Shown here: in pieces, positions 11,777-25,719 of the stretch
Layout of the letters: each line of letters opens with the position of its first letter
Numbering within the stretch: the stretch's first letter is position 1
Source: Struthidea cinerea
Lineage: Eukaryota > Chordata > Aves > Passeriformes > Corcoracidae
Direction of reading: 5' to 3'
NCBI GenBank assembly: GCA_013397865.1
Contig: VZTI01000418.1
Span: forward strand, 62,001 to 126,000
Length of the DNA: 64,000 nucleotides
Position numbers and translations under genes: made by a program
The notes under the pieces: generated by a model
Seen by the model: the letters and a program-made list of their open reading frames with translations, nothing else
Told to the model about the DNA's origin: nothing
Databases searched by the model: none

Positions 11777-12402
11777 TGTCGTAAAAAAAGTGCCGCGGTG
11801 CTCTCTCCGGCCAGCACGCTGCCCCTAGCACCGGGCAGTGTTCTACCTGCCCCGGGTGGCGGGATGGAATCCGATCGCGGCACAGGAGGGCAGGCGAAGC
11901 CCCGACTCGGGTTTGCCTTGCCCGCCTATGGTAAAGGTGCGCGAAGGAGGCAGGAAAGAGGCGGAGGGACTCCTTCGTGGGGACAGGGAAAGGTTTATTG
12001 GAGCACGGAGAAAAACAACGAAGAAAGCCGAGAAAATGAGGCGGGCGTGGGGTTTTATACCCCTACATAATAGGCGTGGAGAANGGAGAAGGGATCAGAG
12101 CAAATGGGAGAAGGAGTGGGGGGAGAGGAGTAACATGGGCCAATTAACTACTGAGTAACATAGAACTTTCTGGAGAAATAACCAAATATGAACCATAAGG
12201 GGAGGGGATGGCAGCAGCCAATGGTCAGCATGTTTTACACAGCGTTTTGGGTGCTCACTGTGCCTTCGAGCTCTTGTGCTGTGGAGGCATGAAACCAATG
12301 GACCTGTTGGTCTGCTTGGTCCAGCTGAACATGGCTCTGGCCATGGCTCACCGCAACAAAAAAGTACACAAAGAAAATCAGAAATATTTTTCTTCAAGCA
12401 CA
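11777..12402 (-). mobile_element. Solo LTR of an endogenous retrovirus, CpG-rich family
   Basis: The element is about 626 bp, bounded by TGT (11777) and ACA (12402), read on the minus strand. A TATA box (TATAAAA, reverse complement at 12053-12059) is followed 55 bp on by an AATAAA signal (11994-11999), giving a very short R region. The remaining 200 bp towards 11777 is strikingly GC- and CpG-rich, as in a U5. No internal retroviral sequence flanks it, so it is a solo LTR left by recombination between two LTRs. The ends are uncertain. No clean target duplication fits TGT...ACA; alternative TG/CA ends (11768, 12410) have AT-rich flanks with only approximate matches. One undetermined base (N) lies at 12084. 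It is not the same family as the three LTRs at 47.8-57.1 kb. Confidence 0.75.
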
Positions 12403-14076
12403 GTCACTCAATAATACTATTCAGTAATAGCTTTACTACACATTTTACTCAAAATCAAATCTTGCAAGACATTGCTGCTTTTTGACTGTAAACAGGGGAG
12501 AGCGGAAAACATTTTCTCCCATAAAACTCATTATTGTATATATATATATAAATACAGTGCATATATATGTATATGCAATAAAGCCTTATGCACACGCATA
12601 TATGTATCTCTTTAGAATATATTCTCAGCATGTACTCTTTCCACAGAGAGTCAATATTCAATATCCTTCGTATATTTTAAGCTGTATTTTATACAAAAAT
12701 GTAAAGTAGTGTCTATTTTAGTAAACTCATTATCAAATGTTGCTGGAAGCAACACTCAGTCTTTTGATAGATTGCTCTTTCTTCAGTTTTCCTTACAGTT
12801 AAAGTGGGTTGATGAACACTAGATTAAATTATCAAAAACGAGGCAAAATCCTCATTTCCTTATGCTTTCTATCCGCTATTGAAATTAAAATTTTCTGTAA
12901 TTTTGGGGGAGTTTATTTCCAAAATTGCTATGAGTAGGAGAAATCCACTTTGGTAACCATATAACAGGTTCAGAACAAAGGATTTTTCAAAGATTATTTA
13001 ATACTTGACTGCAGCAGATGACATAACAAACAATAATTCTTGAGTCACCTTTGAAAAAGGATCTCTCTGCCAGCACAGGCCACCAAAACCTAGAGGAGGT
13101 ACGTGGAATTTCCATTTCTTTCACCACAAGGTCTTCCAGGAGAAACATCAAAACTGGAGTTCACAGACTCACACCTAAAAAATTCCAGTCATACCTCCAG
13201 AGACAGAGACCTTGTGAGTGAGTAATCCAGTGAGTAGGCCTACAAGAGGGAAAACCACAGGTTTATTTATCTCCTTTCTGCCCTTAAACACTTTTGGGTG
13301 CATTTAAGAGCAAACCCCTGGGCCACATGGAAGAGCCACTGTCCCAGCTCAGCATCTCACCTGCCTGGGCAGTGGAAACTCCCAAGTGCTCTGGCAGTCT
13401 CCGCTCACTCCCATTTAGGCTGTCCGGAAAGCTGGGATGGCTTCCTGTCCTGGCTTTTGGTATATCTTGGGGTAAGGGCTGCTCCTCACTTCAGCTCCAC
13501 AGCCATTGAATGTATCTGACCTGAAAAAGCATCTCAGTACCTCAGTCCCCTCTAGACCACACACAGGACCCTGAACAGGGAAATTCCAGCTGCCGTGACT
13601 GACTAGTAGGGTGACAGTGGATGTGTTCAAGAGGGCCTACTCCAAGGGGTTGGGATGCTTTTTCTTAAAATTTTTTATAGCCTGTGTAGAGTTTTTCTGA
13701 TTAAGTAACTCATGAATGCACTTCTGATGTCACTCTCTGTCTAAGTAGACAGTGGATTAATTCAGCTAAGGAAATAAGTGGTTGTTGTGTATCCTTGTAT
13801 TCTGTGTTCTTGCTGGAAAGGGACTAGCAGAGGCTTTTCCTATTCTAGCAACAGGCAGATTTCCTAAAATGAAACTGCTGAGTAATCTTGGTCATTTCCC
13901 AGTATACGCTGCTTCATTTAATGTAGTTTAGGGCATCTTTTTCATGGCTGTAGCATTTAGGTAATCATTAGCTAAGAGTTGCTGATAGCATCAAACATTG
14001 AGCTGTACCATGCAGACCTACTGCCAGATTTGATAAATTGGATGTCAAGATCAGGCACAAATGCTGATATTCCAAA
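12403..14076. other. Unique non-coding stretch with an AT-rich patch
   Basis: TATA/TATG-rich low-complexity sequence occupies about 12536-12605. The rest is single copy without recognisable genes. Confidence 0.45.
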
Positions 14077-14132
14077 TAAAAAAGAAAGAAAGAGAGAATG
14101 AATGGAAGAAGAAAAGAAAGGAAAGAAGCAAG
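14077..14132 (+). repeat. Polypurine GAAA-rich tract
   Basis: A run of about 56 bases is nearly all A and G, with repeated GAAA units and only two T bases. This is a degenerate microsatellite. Confidence 0.7.
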
Positions 14133-14134
14133 TA

Positions 14135-16616
14135 AGCTCCAGAGAAAATGATTGGAATGAAGTTTTTCATTAATTAATTTGTTAAGTATAATGACTTTTA
14201 ACAAACGCAGAAATATGTTAAATTACTTATCAGCATTCCTTAATTTTCCTACTGTGTTGATCAAAAATAAAATAAAATATCTAAAAATAAAACTGAAGTA
14301 TGACAGAATCAAATTATGTTTGTTCATTGACAGTGACCCACATAGTCTGGCAATGCTTAATGCTACTTCACGATTTTTGCACAAATATATTGAGAATCTA
14401 TCTTATATCTCTCTAAATAATTTGTTGACTATATGCATATTTATGTAATATTTATTTCTATTCATATATTACGTATTTATGTAATTGTGATAAAAATAAA
14501 AATCATAGATTTTAATTAAAACCAGTCAATGCTACTTGGGTTCATTTGTATGTATAATTTTCCCCCTTAAATCTATGGAAGTAGCCACTGCTTAGCTCAG
14601 GCTACTGCAGCTACAGGCAGAGAGTGTGGAGGGCTGGAATTGTCAGGGCACTGGAGATTCAGACATGAGATAGAAGTGCGTGGGAGATGATGAGGCCCAC
14701 AGATCTGCAAGTCAAAAATAGCCAAATAAATGCCAGTTGTTTCATTTTCTCTTTCTGCACGCAATATATAGACTGACTGTGGGCAGTGCTACTATCTGAA
14801 AGAAATGTTAGCAAGTGGCTGAGCTAGCTTTTATTGGGTAGGAAAGTGGGAGGCAGTGAGGAGGCAGCAGTAGAAATTGCGGATTTTCCATGCTTTGGAA
14901 AAAAAATCACATCAAATGTGTGTGTAAAAGCTGCTGGGTGACACAGTGCATAGTGCTGAGGCAATATTGTTCTCCTTTCTGAACTGACTGATGAGCAGAT
15001 TTGACATCTAGCAATGCCAGTCACGGAACATGGTGAGCAATTTTGGAGCAAACAAAAATCCAGTAGGGGCAGGGGAAGAGGGAATACTGGCTACTCAGCA
15101 TGGCCAGGTTAAGGCTCTGGCTCAGTCAGAGGCACGTCTCTGTTCTCCCACTGAGAGTCTGACAGGGAATTGCTCTATTGTGTAAGCACCATCCATCCTT
15201 AGATGTTACTAATGGTGCAAGCCAGCTAATGAAGGAGCAGCGTGTGCTGCAATTCTTGCTTGGAAAGTGCAAGGGCACGGGAAACAGTAAGAGGATATCT
15301 GTGGAGCTTGTGGCAATGGTCAGATTGGCACAATGAGGTGCACAGGGTGGCAGAACTGCTTGCAGGACTGTCCTGCACTGCACTGCTGGAGCTGAGCAAC
15401 CCTGAGCCTTCCTCTGCGTGTACCAATGCAAAGGATCTCCCACTGAGAGCTTGGAAGCCAGGAGAGGGTGGGCAGCCATAGAGCAGAGCTGGGGACAAGG
15501 ACTCTAAAGGAATTGCTGCCAGAAGACAGTGCAGTGGAAACCAATGCATGTAAAACTGTTTAATTATACAGTGCTTAATTATATATATCTAAATGTAGAG
15601 AACAATGAGTAGGAGTAACCCATATGAGTTGGTTGCCTGCAAAGTAAAAAATTCCCTAGATACTGCAGTTGGGTAAGAGAATTTCATCTTAGATGTTTGT
15701 TTCTTCTTTTTCTTTTTTTGGAAACCTGAAAAGCCTCTCTGGTGAATTTGCATAGCCGTCAACTTGCTGAGGGTAATGCTACTAACTATGCTGCTGAGAG
15801 AAGTCCTCCCAAAAGACTAAAACCTGTGGGCTTTATTTCTTTTCACATTACTGATTCATCGCTTGCTCTCCTCCCTCAAGACTTACAGTACGTCACGACC
15901 TGACTGGAGGAGCTGCCTGTCATACTTCCAGTTAATCAATGACCTACTTTATTATTGCAGCTAAAGCATGGGCTTCAAGAGAGACTTTCTGCATCAAGTG
16001 AAGATCTGATCAATAACGGACATGAAGAACACGGCAGGGAGCAGGATTGTGGAAGAGTGAATAATTTTTATCAAATGTCATTTCATGGCACCTCCCCTTG
16101 ATAGTCCTGTCTATTTTAGGTACAACAGGATGTCATCATTCTGGTTATTCTTTCAAATACAGATGTACAGATTGTGCAACTATACTGAACACTGAACTAG
16201 GAGACTTTCATACAAATATTAGCACATCAGAAGGAAACACAGTAAATCTTATTTTCATTGCATGACATTTAATTGTGTGCATCTTCTTTGAGATAATGGC
16301 AAGGACAAAGCAACTCAGCTGGCCTCAGAAACCTAAGAGGAAGAGTGTGTTGAAAAAAAATATTTTCTACTGGACTAACAAAGGGCAACCCTGTCAGGAA
16401 ACTGTTTTGTAAGACTGTGACCACACCTGTTCATTTGTGTCTTCTGTATCACAAACACAAAACTTCATTACAGAAGTTACCACTTGTTACTTTTTAAGCA
16501 CCTCTGCAAAACTGCCAAGAATAGAAGAGAAATTGATTGGGTTCTGCTTCATTGCTTCGTCTCATGTATCACCAAGGAGATTTCTATTATGTATCTATTA
16601 CTTATACTGGGCATAA

Positions 16617-16618
<2 letters not shown>
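14135..16618. other. Unique non-coding stretch
   Basis: Very AT-rich to about 14530. 15050-15540 is then a locally GC-richer patch with overlapping open frames on both strands (up to 117 codons). These frames have no domain and no splice support, so I treat them as chance. Confidence 0.4.

Positions 16619-16619
<1 letters not shown>

Positions 16620-16705
<86 letters not shown>
16620..16705. repeat. Compound microsatellite (TA)n(GATA)n
   Basis: About 28 bases of alternating TA (16620-16648) pass directly into about 14 perfect GATA/TAGA units (16649-16705). The array is uninterrupted, so it is likely to vary in length between individuals. Confidence 0.95.
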
Positions 16706-16709
16706 GTTA

Positions 16710-19700
16710 TGCTTCTGAAACCTTATTTAGCCAGTAGACTCAGTGGAGTCTCACCAAAGACCAAAACCACCCATGGACAGGGACAGCTGAAGAACAATTT
16801 GTCAGAGTTGTCAAGTTGACAAGTTGTCACTGTCAAGGACCTTAATGCAAAGGTGTTGAGTTTGAAATCTGGGTTGAGTTTGGATGTTTCATAACTGAAT
16901 AATATCTTAAGTCTCGATTCATCTCACCTGGATGTAGGCAAAAGTTTGAGTTGATCAGAAGGGTAAGCAGTAACCCTCAAGTCTGCATAGGGTTAGTCAC
17001 GAGTGACTAACTGAATCAGTGCACCTAAGAAGATGCACTTCCTAAATTCTTTCTCCTGATATCCATATTTAGGCAGGGTTATATGCAGTCCTGTCACAGG
17101 TGACAGAAAAATGCAGGTAATAGCTGTAAAACAGAGCATCAAAAGTTTTGTATATTAAGACAAATGCCAATACCTTAGGCTGAGATCCTAAACAAGCATC
17201 TCAGTTTCATGCTCTTGCCAACAATGGGACATTTTGCAAAATAATATTTCACAAAGAATGTGTTGGTATATATGAAGGGTATGGTTTTAAAATGCCACAT
17301 TAAGCTAAGTGATAACAGGGAAACATAGGAGTACAGTAGTGGAGTGGTTAGAATGGGTTGCTAGTATGTTACAAGAATGACTCAGATTGTTCCAAAAGAG
17401 TGTCTTCTCTCAAAACTGTAAGCATGCTGTTGGGCTGCAGTTACAAGCAGATAAATTAGGTGTTAACCACACGGCTCTCTGGTGTGACAGAAGTTGATAC
17501 ATTTTAACTGTTGTAGCTCAAAGGGCTCCAAAGATCAGACACGCCAAGAATGCTGATTATAATTACATTTATAAGATAAGACTATGCAGAAAGAAAGCCG
17601 ATTTATTTAGTTGCAAACTGAATAATTAGATATGGAAATTAGTAGCCATGGGTCACATAATACCATCATTTTGAGAATAGCCTCATTGTAAGAGCTGATC
17701 TAAACTGAAAAAACACAAGGAACTGCTGAAAAGAACATAACAGATTTAAGAAGTAAAATTATAGTGAAATGACCACATTCCAGGGAAATTAAAATCTGCT
17801 CCCAAACTCTCTTTGTTCAGACTCTCATACACTAAATCTCCCTGATTTTTCCTGGACATTGAAGATAGTTGAACTTCCACATTGCAAGCCCTTCTTCTGT
17901 CACTGCTGCACAGAGCAGAGGTACTGATGACCTGCTTCATTCACCCTGAGTGTGGAAAGTCTTCCAGGAATACACAGTTCCTCCCAAAGAAAGCAAACTT
18001 ATTAGTTGGTTCCTTAGTTAAGTGCAACCTAGTAGGCCTTTTTGCCCCTATTTTTGCCTAACTTCCTAAAACTGTCCTGTTCTGTGAATGAGGTATTTTG
18101 CACTGAAATCATGCAACCAACAAAATGTGATGTCCTGTTTCCTGTTCCTATTCCCTGTCGCAATGTGACACAGACCCTGCAACCCTAAGCACCTCTGAGG
18201 CCTTTCAGTCTGATGTTGGTGTCCCTGAGTCTCAGCCTTCTCCCTCCTGCACTTCTTGCTCATTAAATGATTCTCACCTCTACAAGCAAAAGAAGGACGT
18301 GTGCCTGAAAAGTCCTGTATTAGCAACCAAACCTTCAAGTTTCTAACAGCTCCTAAAGTGCTGAACATCCTGAGCACTCACTGGAAATTGAAGCCCCTCT
18401 GCATTTCTACAGCCAGCACCAGTGAGCTCCATAGGGGACTGAGATCCATGCCTCACTGTACCCATGGGGAAGAGGGAGGAATGGAACTGCCTTCTGCACT
18501 GCTGGTGGCTGGGGACGGCATTGCTGAGCTTCCTCAAACACACATTGCTTTCCCTGTACCAAAAGCCTCCATGACCAGCTCAGAACGGGGATTGTGCAGC
18601 AATGAGGAAAACATTCTGTCAGAGTGAGGAGTATGAAGTGCTTCTGGGACTGCTGTTCACATGCTCAGGGTGTCTCACAGAACTTGCCAGTGCTTTTCTG
18701 GACCACAGCATCCAGAATCCCACACCAGAGATGTGGCCATAACTGACCTAGTTCAAGCTGAAAACCTGTCAAAAATTTAGGAAAGACACCACCTTTTCTT
18801 GGTGTCAGATTCTGCAAGAGCCGAGGGCTGAATCTCGACCCTGAGGATTTGCCTCCATTTTCTACGGCAGAGTTGTTAATCCAAATGGTTACTTTGATTC
18901 ACACAAAGCTGCCGAGTTACTCTGTTGTAACGTTAAGCAAAAAGATCCACTGGAAATGCACCAATAAAAATTACAACAAAGGACAATTAGGTTCTTTTTT
19001 TCTCTTATTCACACAAAGAACATTTAAAAAGGTGAATTGCTGACTGAGGCACCACTCCAGCTGGGATGAGGATAATTTGGGGTTGGTAGCTGTAATAGCT
19101 TCTAAGTGAAATTCATTTGCTGCCAGTAGTGCAGCTCTGACTGATTTTCATCTGCACTTTTATTAAAGCAATTACAAAACAGCGTAGTCTCTGGTATGTG
19201 AAAGTGTCCAAAGCTGGGACAGGAATTAAGAACGTAGTAAGGCAAGGTACCTAGGGTTTGGATAAAGTGTCCCAGGATTAGAAATGTTAAGGGCTTGTCT
19301 CACAGATAACTGGCTGGGTGTAACAGTGGGCACAGTGGCCTGCCACAAAGCCTACCCTGCACTCGAGTCACTTTAGAGCCTGGGAGCCAGCTCTACCTCA
19401 TGCCCAGGTCTTCCTAGCATTGCCAACACTTTTACAGAAGTGCCAGAAGTAGGACTGCTGCAGCCATTTCCCAGTGATGTATCTTACCAAAACGAGTAGG
19501 GTTGAGATAAGGGAAATCTTTTGCTGTTGACAGGATTTAGTGATTCAAGACTAGACCTAACATTTGAGCTGAGACTCCCAGTGTCTCAGAAAGGCTGAAA
19601 AATCTGATTACAGCTGAGATGAAATGGGGAAAGATTTCAAAAAGCCTTTCAGTTTTGTTTTGTTGAATGTTCCTTGCAGGAATGTTTTGTTGATCAGAAA

Positions 19701-19890
19701 GATCTATTTCAGCCATCCACAATTCCATAAAGGATAGTAATTTATAAGGAGGAAGAATAAGTCAGAAGGAAGGCATAAATGAATTGTCACTTAGGAAGTT
19801 TCTGTTGTGAGTAAACATTTCTGGAGAGATCTTTGCTTCTAATAAGCTGAAGATTGCAGAATATCCTTCCACTATTTCATAAAAAATACA
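16710..19890. other. Unique non-coding stretch
   Basis: Single-copy sequence. Open frames reach 108 codons (18301-18627) without domain content. No transposon signature is visible. Confidence 0.45.
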
Positions 19891-19899
19891 TTCACCTAT

Positions 19900-20322
19900 T
19901 CATAGCATCACAGAAGCATACAACAGTTTGGGTTGGAAGGGACCTTAAAGATCACCTTTTTCCAATTCCCCTGCCATGGGCAGGGACATGTATTAGACCA
20001 GGCTGCTCAAAGTCCCATCCAACCTTAAACACTTTCAGGAAAGGGGCATCCACAGCTTCTCTATGCAGGGTGTTCCAGTGCCTCACCATCCTCACAGTAA
20101 AGAATTTCTTTCAAATATCAAATCTCAGCCTTGCCTCTGTCAGTTTAGAGCCATTCCCTCTTGTCCTATCACTACCTGCCCATGTGAAAAGGCCCTCTCC
20201 ACAGCTCTTGTAGCCCCCTTTAGGTACTGGAAGGTGCTATAACGTCTTCTTGGAGCCTTCTCTTCTCCGGGCTGAACAGCTCCAGCTCTCTCAGCCTATC
20301 TTCATAGGAGAGATGCTCCAGT
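19900..20322 (-). mobile_element. CR1 LINE, 5'-truncated 3' end
   Basis: The hallmark CR1 tail string GGGTTGGAAGGGACCTTAAAGATC begins about 30 bp inside the 3' end. Read forward this is the reverse complement of the element, so the copy lies on the minus strand with its 3' terminus at about 19900. Degenerate copies of the 8-bp tail repeat are at the edge (CATAGCATCACAGAAG). Homology continues through the usual 3' portion (GCTGAACAGCTCCAGCTCTC) to about 20322, where the copy is 5'-truncated, as is normal for CR1. No reverse-transcriptase sequence is included. Confidence 0.9.
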
Positions 20323-20324
20323 AT

Positions 20325-23300
20325 TGAGAAGTTTTGCTGTGCTCAAGAGTACTTATTTGTACAAGCATCCTACTTGCATTATGCGAAGTTTTTTACTAAA
20401 CACATTGGTTTTTGCAGAGCATTTAAAATACTTGAATGTCAGTGAGTCAGAAATCAAGACCATTTGGTGTTAGTTATATCCTATGTTCTTTCTCTACATA
20501 TTTTAGTCATATAAGATACATGAAAAAGAATAAAAGCGACTGGCATTGCTTTCCTTAAGACAAGTAAGTCTTCTTTCCAGCAGCTCTCAATCTGGCCCTG
20601 CAGCTTTGGCTGTCTGCCAGACAAGTTAGTGCTGGTATCATGTAGGCTAATGTAACTCTTGAATCACTCGACTATATTTAGATGCTTGTCTCAGAATTGC
20701 CTCCAAACATTTAAATAGAACTCACAAAGATGCTTTTCAGGTTTTGTCGGGTTTTGTTTTCTAAATCAGGCACACACTTTTAATTTGGCTTTTTTAATTT
20801 CTTGAGCAAAATTAAATTAATATTCATAGTTACTCATTCAAAAATATTAATTCTAAAGAATGCTTTTCTAGCATGGTGTGTGTTCAGCAACGTAGATGTT
20901 TGAGTGCCTGAGTGCAGGAACAACATGCAGAGCCACTGGTTCTGGCAGCCCCCAGCGGAAACTCACACAGCAAAAACCATGCAACTCAGCATTGTATAAA
21001 CCCAAACACAATGGCCGTGGAGGTATTGTCTCTTCAGGGCACGTGTCTGGAGCTACTCATCAGGAAAGTGACTTCAGGCCAGAGGGAAATCAAAGGCACC
21101 CATCTGTGTTATCTTCTCTCTATCCTTCCCTGATGGTGTGGGAAGTGGGAAGAGTCCAGCAAAGCAGGTTTGCAGTCAGGTCTCACCACACTTTTCAGTG
21201 ACCCCACACCTGGTGGTTGAGCTGCCTTTCGGAGTAGTTGATGGTATGGCTGTGTTATGACGAGATGTAACTGTGGGCAAGTCAGCCATGATGAGTGGAT
21301 CCCTGGCAGGAATGTGCCAATTCACTTTTAGGTGGCAGTCAGGTCCAGTGACACATCTGACAAGCAGAGACTGAAGCTTGATTGGCACAACCCATTCACT
21401 GTTGGGAAACTGTAGGCTCACAGAAAGTCCCAAAAACTCACATGAAACACCAGGGAAAGGATATGACTCCAAGGCTTTTCTGAGCCTCTGGGAAGGAAAT
21501 CCCATTTTCTGAGCTGAACCCCACACCAGTAATTTTTCTTTAAAGGATATTCAAAGAAAGCTGTCAAACAGAGGCTAAGCTCATGGATGTTTTGGAGTTC
21601 ATTATACACTGTACATACTGGTATCTGACTGTCAGCATATAGAAACTCCCCTGCTGCAGAGCTTCAGAAACTGAAAGCAAAGGCTATAACTGCTGTGTTT
21701 GAGAAACACCACAGAGAAGAATTGGGTAAGCAACCAGTCGAACAAGATTTATGAGAATATATATGAATGCTTCAGTTGTAAACAGCTGAGACAAACAACG
21801 CCACAGTTTAATTAGTGACAAGGATGTGCAGTCCCTGCTGCCATACTGAGGCAAACGATATGTTTGTGTGAGAAGCAGAAAGTTTGGAGTGAGCTGGAGA
21901 CTGTGTTGACCTCCTCACACTCCATACATCACTTGGGGTGGTAACAGCTGACTCCACTCATGTTTTGTCTTCTTACAATGGATGGTTAATATTCACTCAG
22001 TAACTGTGGCAGTTCAGTTTCGTTTATTCTATATAATTAACAAGTTTGTTCCAGAAATACATACTGTAGCATCCTTTAAATTTTTCTCTGAAGCATCTGA
22101 TATTGGCCAGGGTCAGATCCTAGATTATTTTGGACCAGCTTGGAAATTCTTCCTTGTTTTATTAAACAAAGTCATAACATTTTCCTTGCATGTGGCAAAT
22201 AGCAACATTTGAAGCTTAGAAAACAGTATGTTAGCAGCATCTACTCCAAAAGAATCTGAACAAGCTGGAACATATAATTCTACATATACATACAGATGTG
22301 TATGTACCTAAATATATAACTATGTATATAAATATATATATATATCTCAATATGTACATAAATATATATCTACAGGAAGCATTGTCTGAAATACTGCATG
22401 AGATCCCTAAGGAAAAACATAGCAATTGACTGATGCTGAATTCCTCCCATAGCAGCAGAAGGAAGGGGAATTTTGACAAACTCCTACAGAAACAGGGTTC
22501 CCATTGGTAGCTCCCATGCCCAGCATCTCCCCTGCGTCAGGCCTCAGCTGAGAGTGTGCAGCACTCCACAGAGCAGCACTCCTAAGTGAGTGCCTTGGAG
22601 TTAAGAAGGACTGAATTTGCACCAGAAGACTGAAGTGTTCATTCATAGCCAAAAGACACAGAAAGTTTGCAATGAAAGGCATTCAGTGGAAGATGCAGCT
22701 GGAGAAGCAAGGAATTGTTGAGTCCAAAAGGACAAAACTAAGCCCGGAGTTGTCTGAGAAACTGATCTGTCAAATCTGCTGATGTCCATCAGTGCAGCGC
22801 CTGTGCCTTCTGGGTACTAACAAGGTCTCAGTGACATGGTATGTTTGGGGAAAGGGATGTGAAATGGCTTACTCAGGATAAAGCACTGGGTTTGACAGTG
22901 ACCAGAGCATTCAGGCACCTTGTGTGAAAACAGACAGAACTTCAAAGACAATCACAGTCATTGGATGTCTCTGTTTAACTCTATTAATTCTTTAATTATA
23001 TAATTCACTATCTTCCTCCTTTCAGGAAAAGAAGGCATTTAGCTACAGGTGAATGTGAACTTGCACCTAATTTTGAAGATATATTTTACTGAAAAGTGTT
23101 AATTTCAGTTTGGATCTGAATTTTACATCTGATCACTTCAGCATTTAAAAATATTTATCCGGAAGAAGGTCCTTTACAGTTGGGAATGTTTACCCGTGCA
23201 TCTGAATTTAACGCCAAAGCTGACATGAACCCTTAGTCTATGTATACACCATGCAATTACTCTTTCAGAGAGAGATGTAGACTTTCATTTCCCCATGTGG

Positions 23301-25676
23301 CCTGTGGCCCAGACTACAGCAAAATGTTTTCCACATGCCAGAACTGAATTGTCAGCTTTAACAGTAATTTCACCAGCAAAATCATCACACTGACCAATGC
23401 CATTCGTGATTACTACCATGACATTCTGTCTCAGACTGAAGTTGGTTACCTCTAGCTTTGTCGACAAGCAAGAAAAACCCCACTCTTAGGTAACACTGCA
23501 AACTGAATGCTTGCTGAAGCAGTCATTTTTTGTTCTTCCTGTAAAGTCCATCTCTTTCAGTACCATAAATATCCTTATAGCATGGTTTGAGATTATCTCT
23601 ATCAGCTGAAGTCACTAAAGAAATTAGCCTTTATTCAGTCAGTGTCAGGGGGCATCCAATTCTAATTTTAATACCCTTCGTCTTTATGCCACAGAGACAG
23701 CCAAAAGAGTCCAAAGAATGACCTAAAAATCCTTGTTTCAGAGGTGAGAAGGATTCCTGCTGAGCAGGAACTGGAGGGACAACTGTACGGTGTTGTTTGG
23801 TGACCTTTCACAAAGTCAGCAGTAGAAGGCATAGAATTGCATTGCTAATGATTGGACACAGGCATATTACACTAATTAGGCTGCATTGCTGGCAGCAGCC
23901 CAAAGTTAAGAGGGCATAAATTTGGAATTCCCACAAAGCAAGGTAGAAATGAGACAAAAAATCCTTTATGATATACTTACCCTTTAAGAACAGTTGCAAT
24001 TAACCAAAGATGAGAGCAAGAGACTAGAGATATTCTTTTTAATTCTTTATTCTTTTTAATTTGAGTAAAATTTCTCACCGTTTTTTTTTTCTATTGAACT
24101 TCATTCTCCACTACTCATAAGCCAGGAAACAATGTTCTCACAGACCTTTCTTAGTATCAGTTTCCAGGTAGTGGCTGAGCCTATGAGCTGTTATTCCCCT
24201 CTGCACTGCCATTTGCCATCCTTTCCTTGAAGATTAGTCAAAACACCTGCCCTAGCAGTTTGAATTACCCAACTTTGGAAGATACTGCTGTGTATACAGC
24301 ATCAAGTACACCATTTGGAGAGCACGTTGAGAATAAACAACTCACTATCTCACTTGCAGAATATGATGCATAGGCCATTTATTGTTGGTGAAGAGATCTC
24401 ACAATTTTTCTTTTCAATGGCAGAGTGTTTTAAGGGAAGATTGAAAGAGATGAATGGTCCTTATAATCTGCAAAGTAGCAGCCTGTTCTCAGCAGAAGTG
24501 TGATATGAAAAGAAGTGCAAGTCACAAGTGGGAGAAGATGACAAAAGAAGTAGGCAGCAGAAAATGCACGGAACAGATCAGGGCTGACTCATACAGCTTT
24601 CAAGTCTGTGTATTTCTTTGGAGGACTACTAGAAATCTACTTGCCTCATGGACAATTGCTACACACAGCTTTGCTTTTTGGTTTTCTGCCATTCTGTAGG
24701 CATAAACCTCCTTCCTCATATACAAGCCCTATAGAACAAGCTGGGAATGTGAGGGGAAGGAAAAGGGTATTTTGTTACTTCCCTAATCTGCAGGAAATTG
24801 GAATTAACCACTCCATCCTTGTACTTCTCTATCCTTGCAGTCAGGATATCCATATCGATGTCAGTGTTCTCCTCACCTGTACAATATTCCTTTGCTACTG
24901 AGAATCAAGTCCCCAGAGCACCCAGAGCTGGCTGGATCCATGTACAAGAAGTAGGGAAATTATAATCCTCTGCATTTTATAGCCTTCCAGGGACAACTTC
25001 TCATCAACCACATGCTGGAAAACCAGACAATTCAGATGCCTCTAAGATATCACATGGAGAGAGCGTGGGTAGAGTTCAGGACTTAGGTAGCCAAAAACAA
25101 AAAGAGCTTTCAGGAGAGCACTTAGACTAAACTTTTTACAGCCTGGAAACTTTGACATCTGCAGAATGCAATGCTTAGTTATTCAGCCTCTGTTTACATC
25201 TCCTTCAGATCTAGCCATCTGCTACACTTCAGCTGTTGTGTTTTGATGCCAACCTCCCTGTAAGCAGGCTTGCATTGATTAGATTCCATCTAGTAGTGGA
25301 GCTGCTTCTCTGAGAAAGCCTAGCTTAGTAGTGCCTTTCTTACTTCTGCTTGGACATGAGAATATTGCTTTCTCATTGGAATCAAACTGACATATCATAC
25401 ATCTACTAGTTGCCCACATCCATTCTTGCAAGTCCATTCACTCACCAGAAATTCCTACCATGTTACTTCACGTTGCACTGCTGCAGAGCATGAAAGTCGA
25501 GGCATTCCAAACATGACTGGATATGACAGATTCAGCAGTTAGAAGTTCACTTTCTTGCACCTTTCACTGGCATCTATTACATTCTAAGCAAAAGGAACTG
25601 TTCAATATATTAAGTGTGCCTCATTTTTAGAGGCTGAGTTGGCTGAGATGCAGATTTACTTAGACCTTATTTTTTT
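20325..25676. other. Unique non-coding stretch with an AT-rich patch
   Basis: Mostly single copy. 22275-22372 is TATA-rich low-complexity sequence (TATGTA/TATATA mixtures). Short frames lack domains. Confidence 0.45.
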
Positions 25677-25716
25677 CTCTGCTTTTTTACTTTTTTCCCT
25701 CTGCTTTTTTACTTTT
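25677..25716. repeat. 22-bp tandem duplication, T-rich
   Basis: CTCTGCTTTTTTACTTTTT occurs twice with a period of 22 bp (starts 25677 and 25699), joined by a short CCCT. It is probably a replication-slippage product. Confidence 0.7.
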
Positions 25717-25719
25717 TGT

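Noticed and set aside
15126..15549. Overlapping open frames on both strands in a GC-richer patch
   Set aside because: No domain, no splice signals and competing frames; GC-rich DNA simply has fewer stops.
18301..18627. 108-codon plus-strand frame
   Set aside because: No recognisable domain and no matching splice sites.
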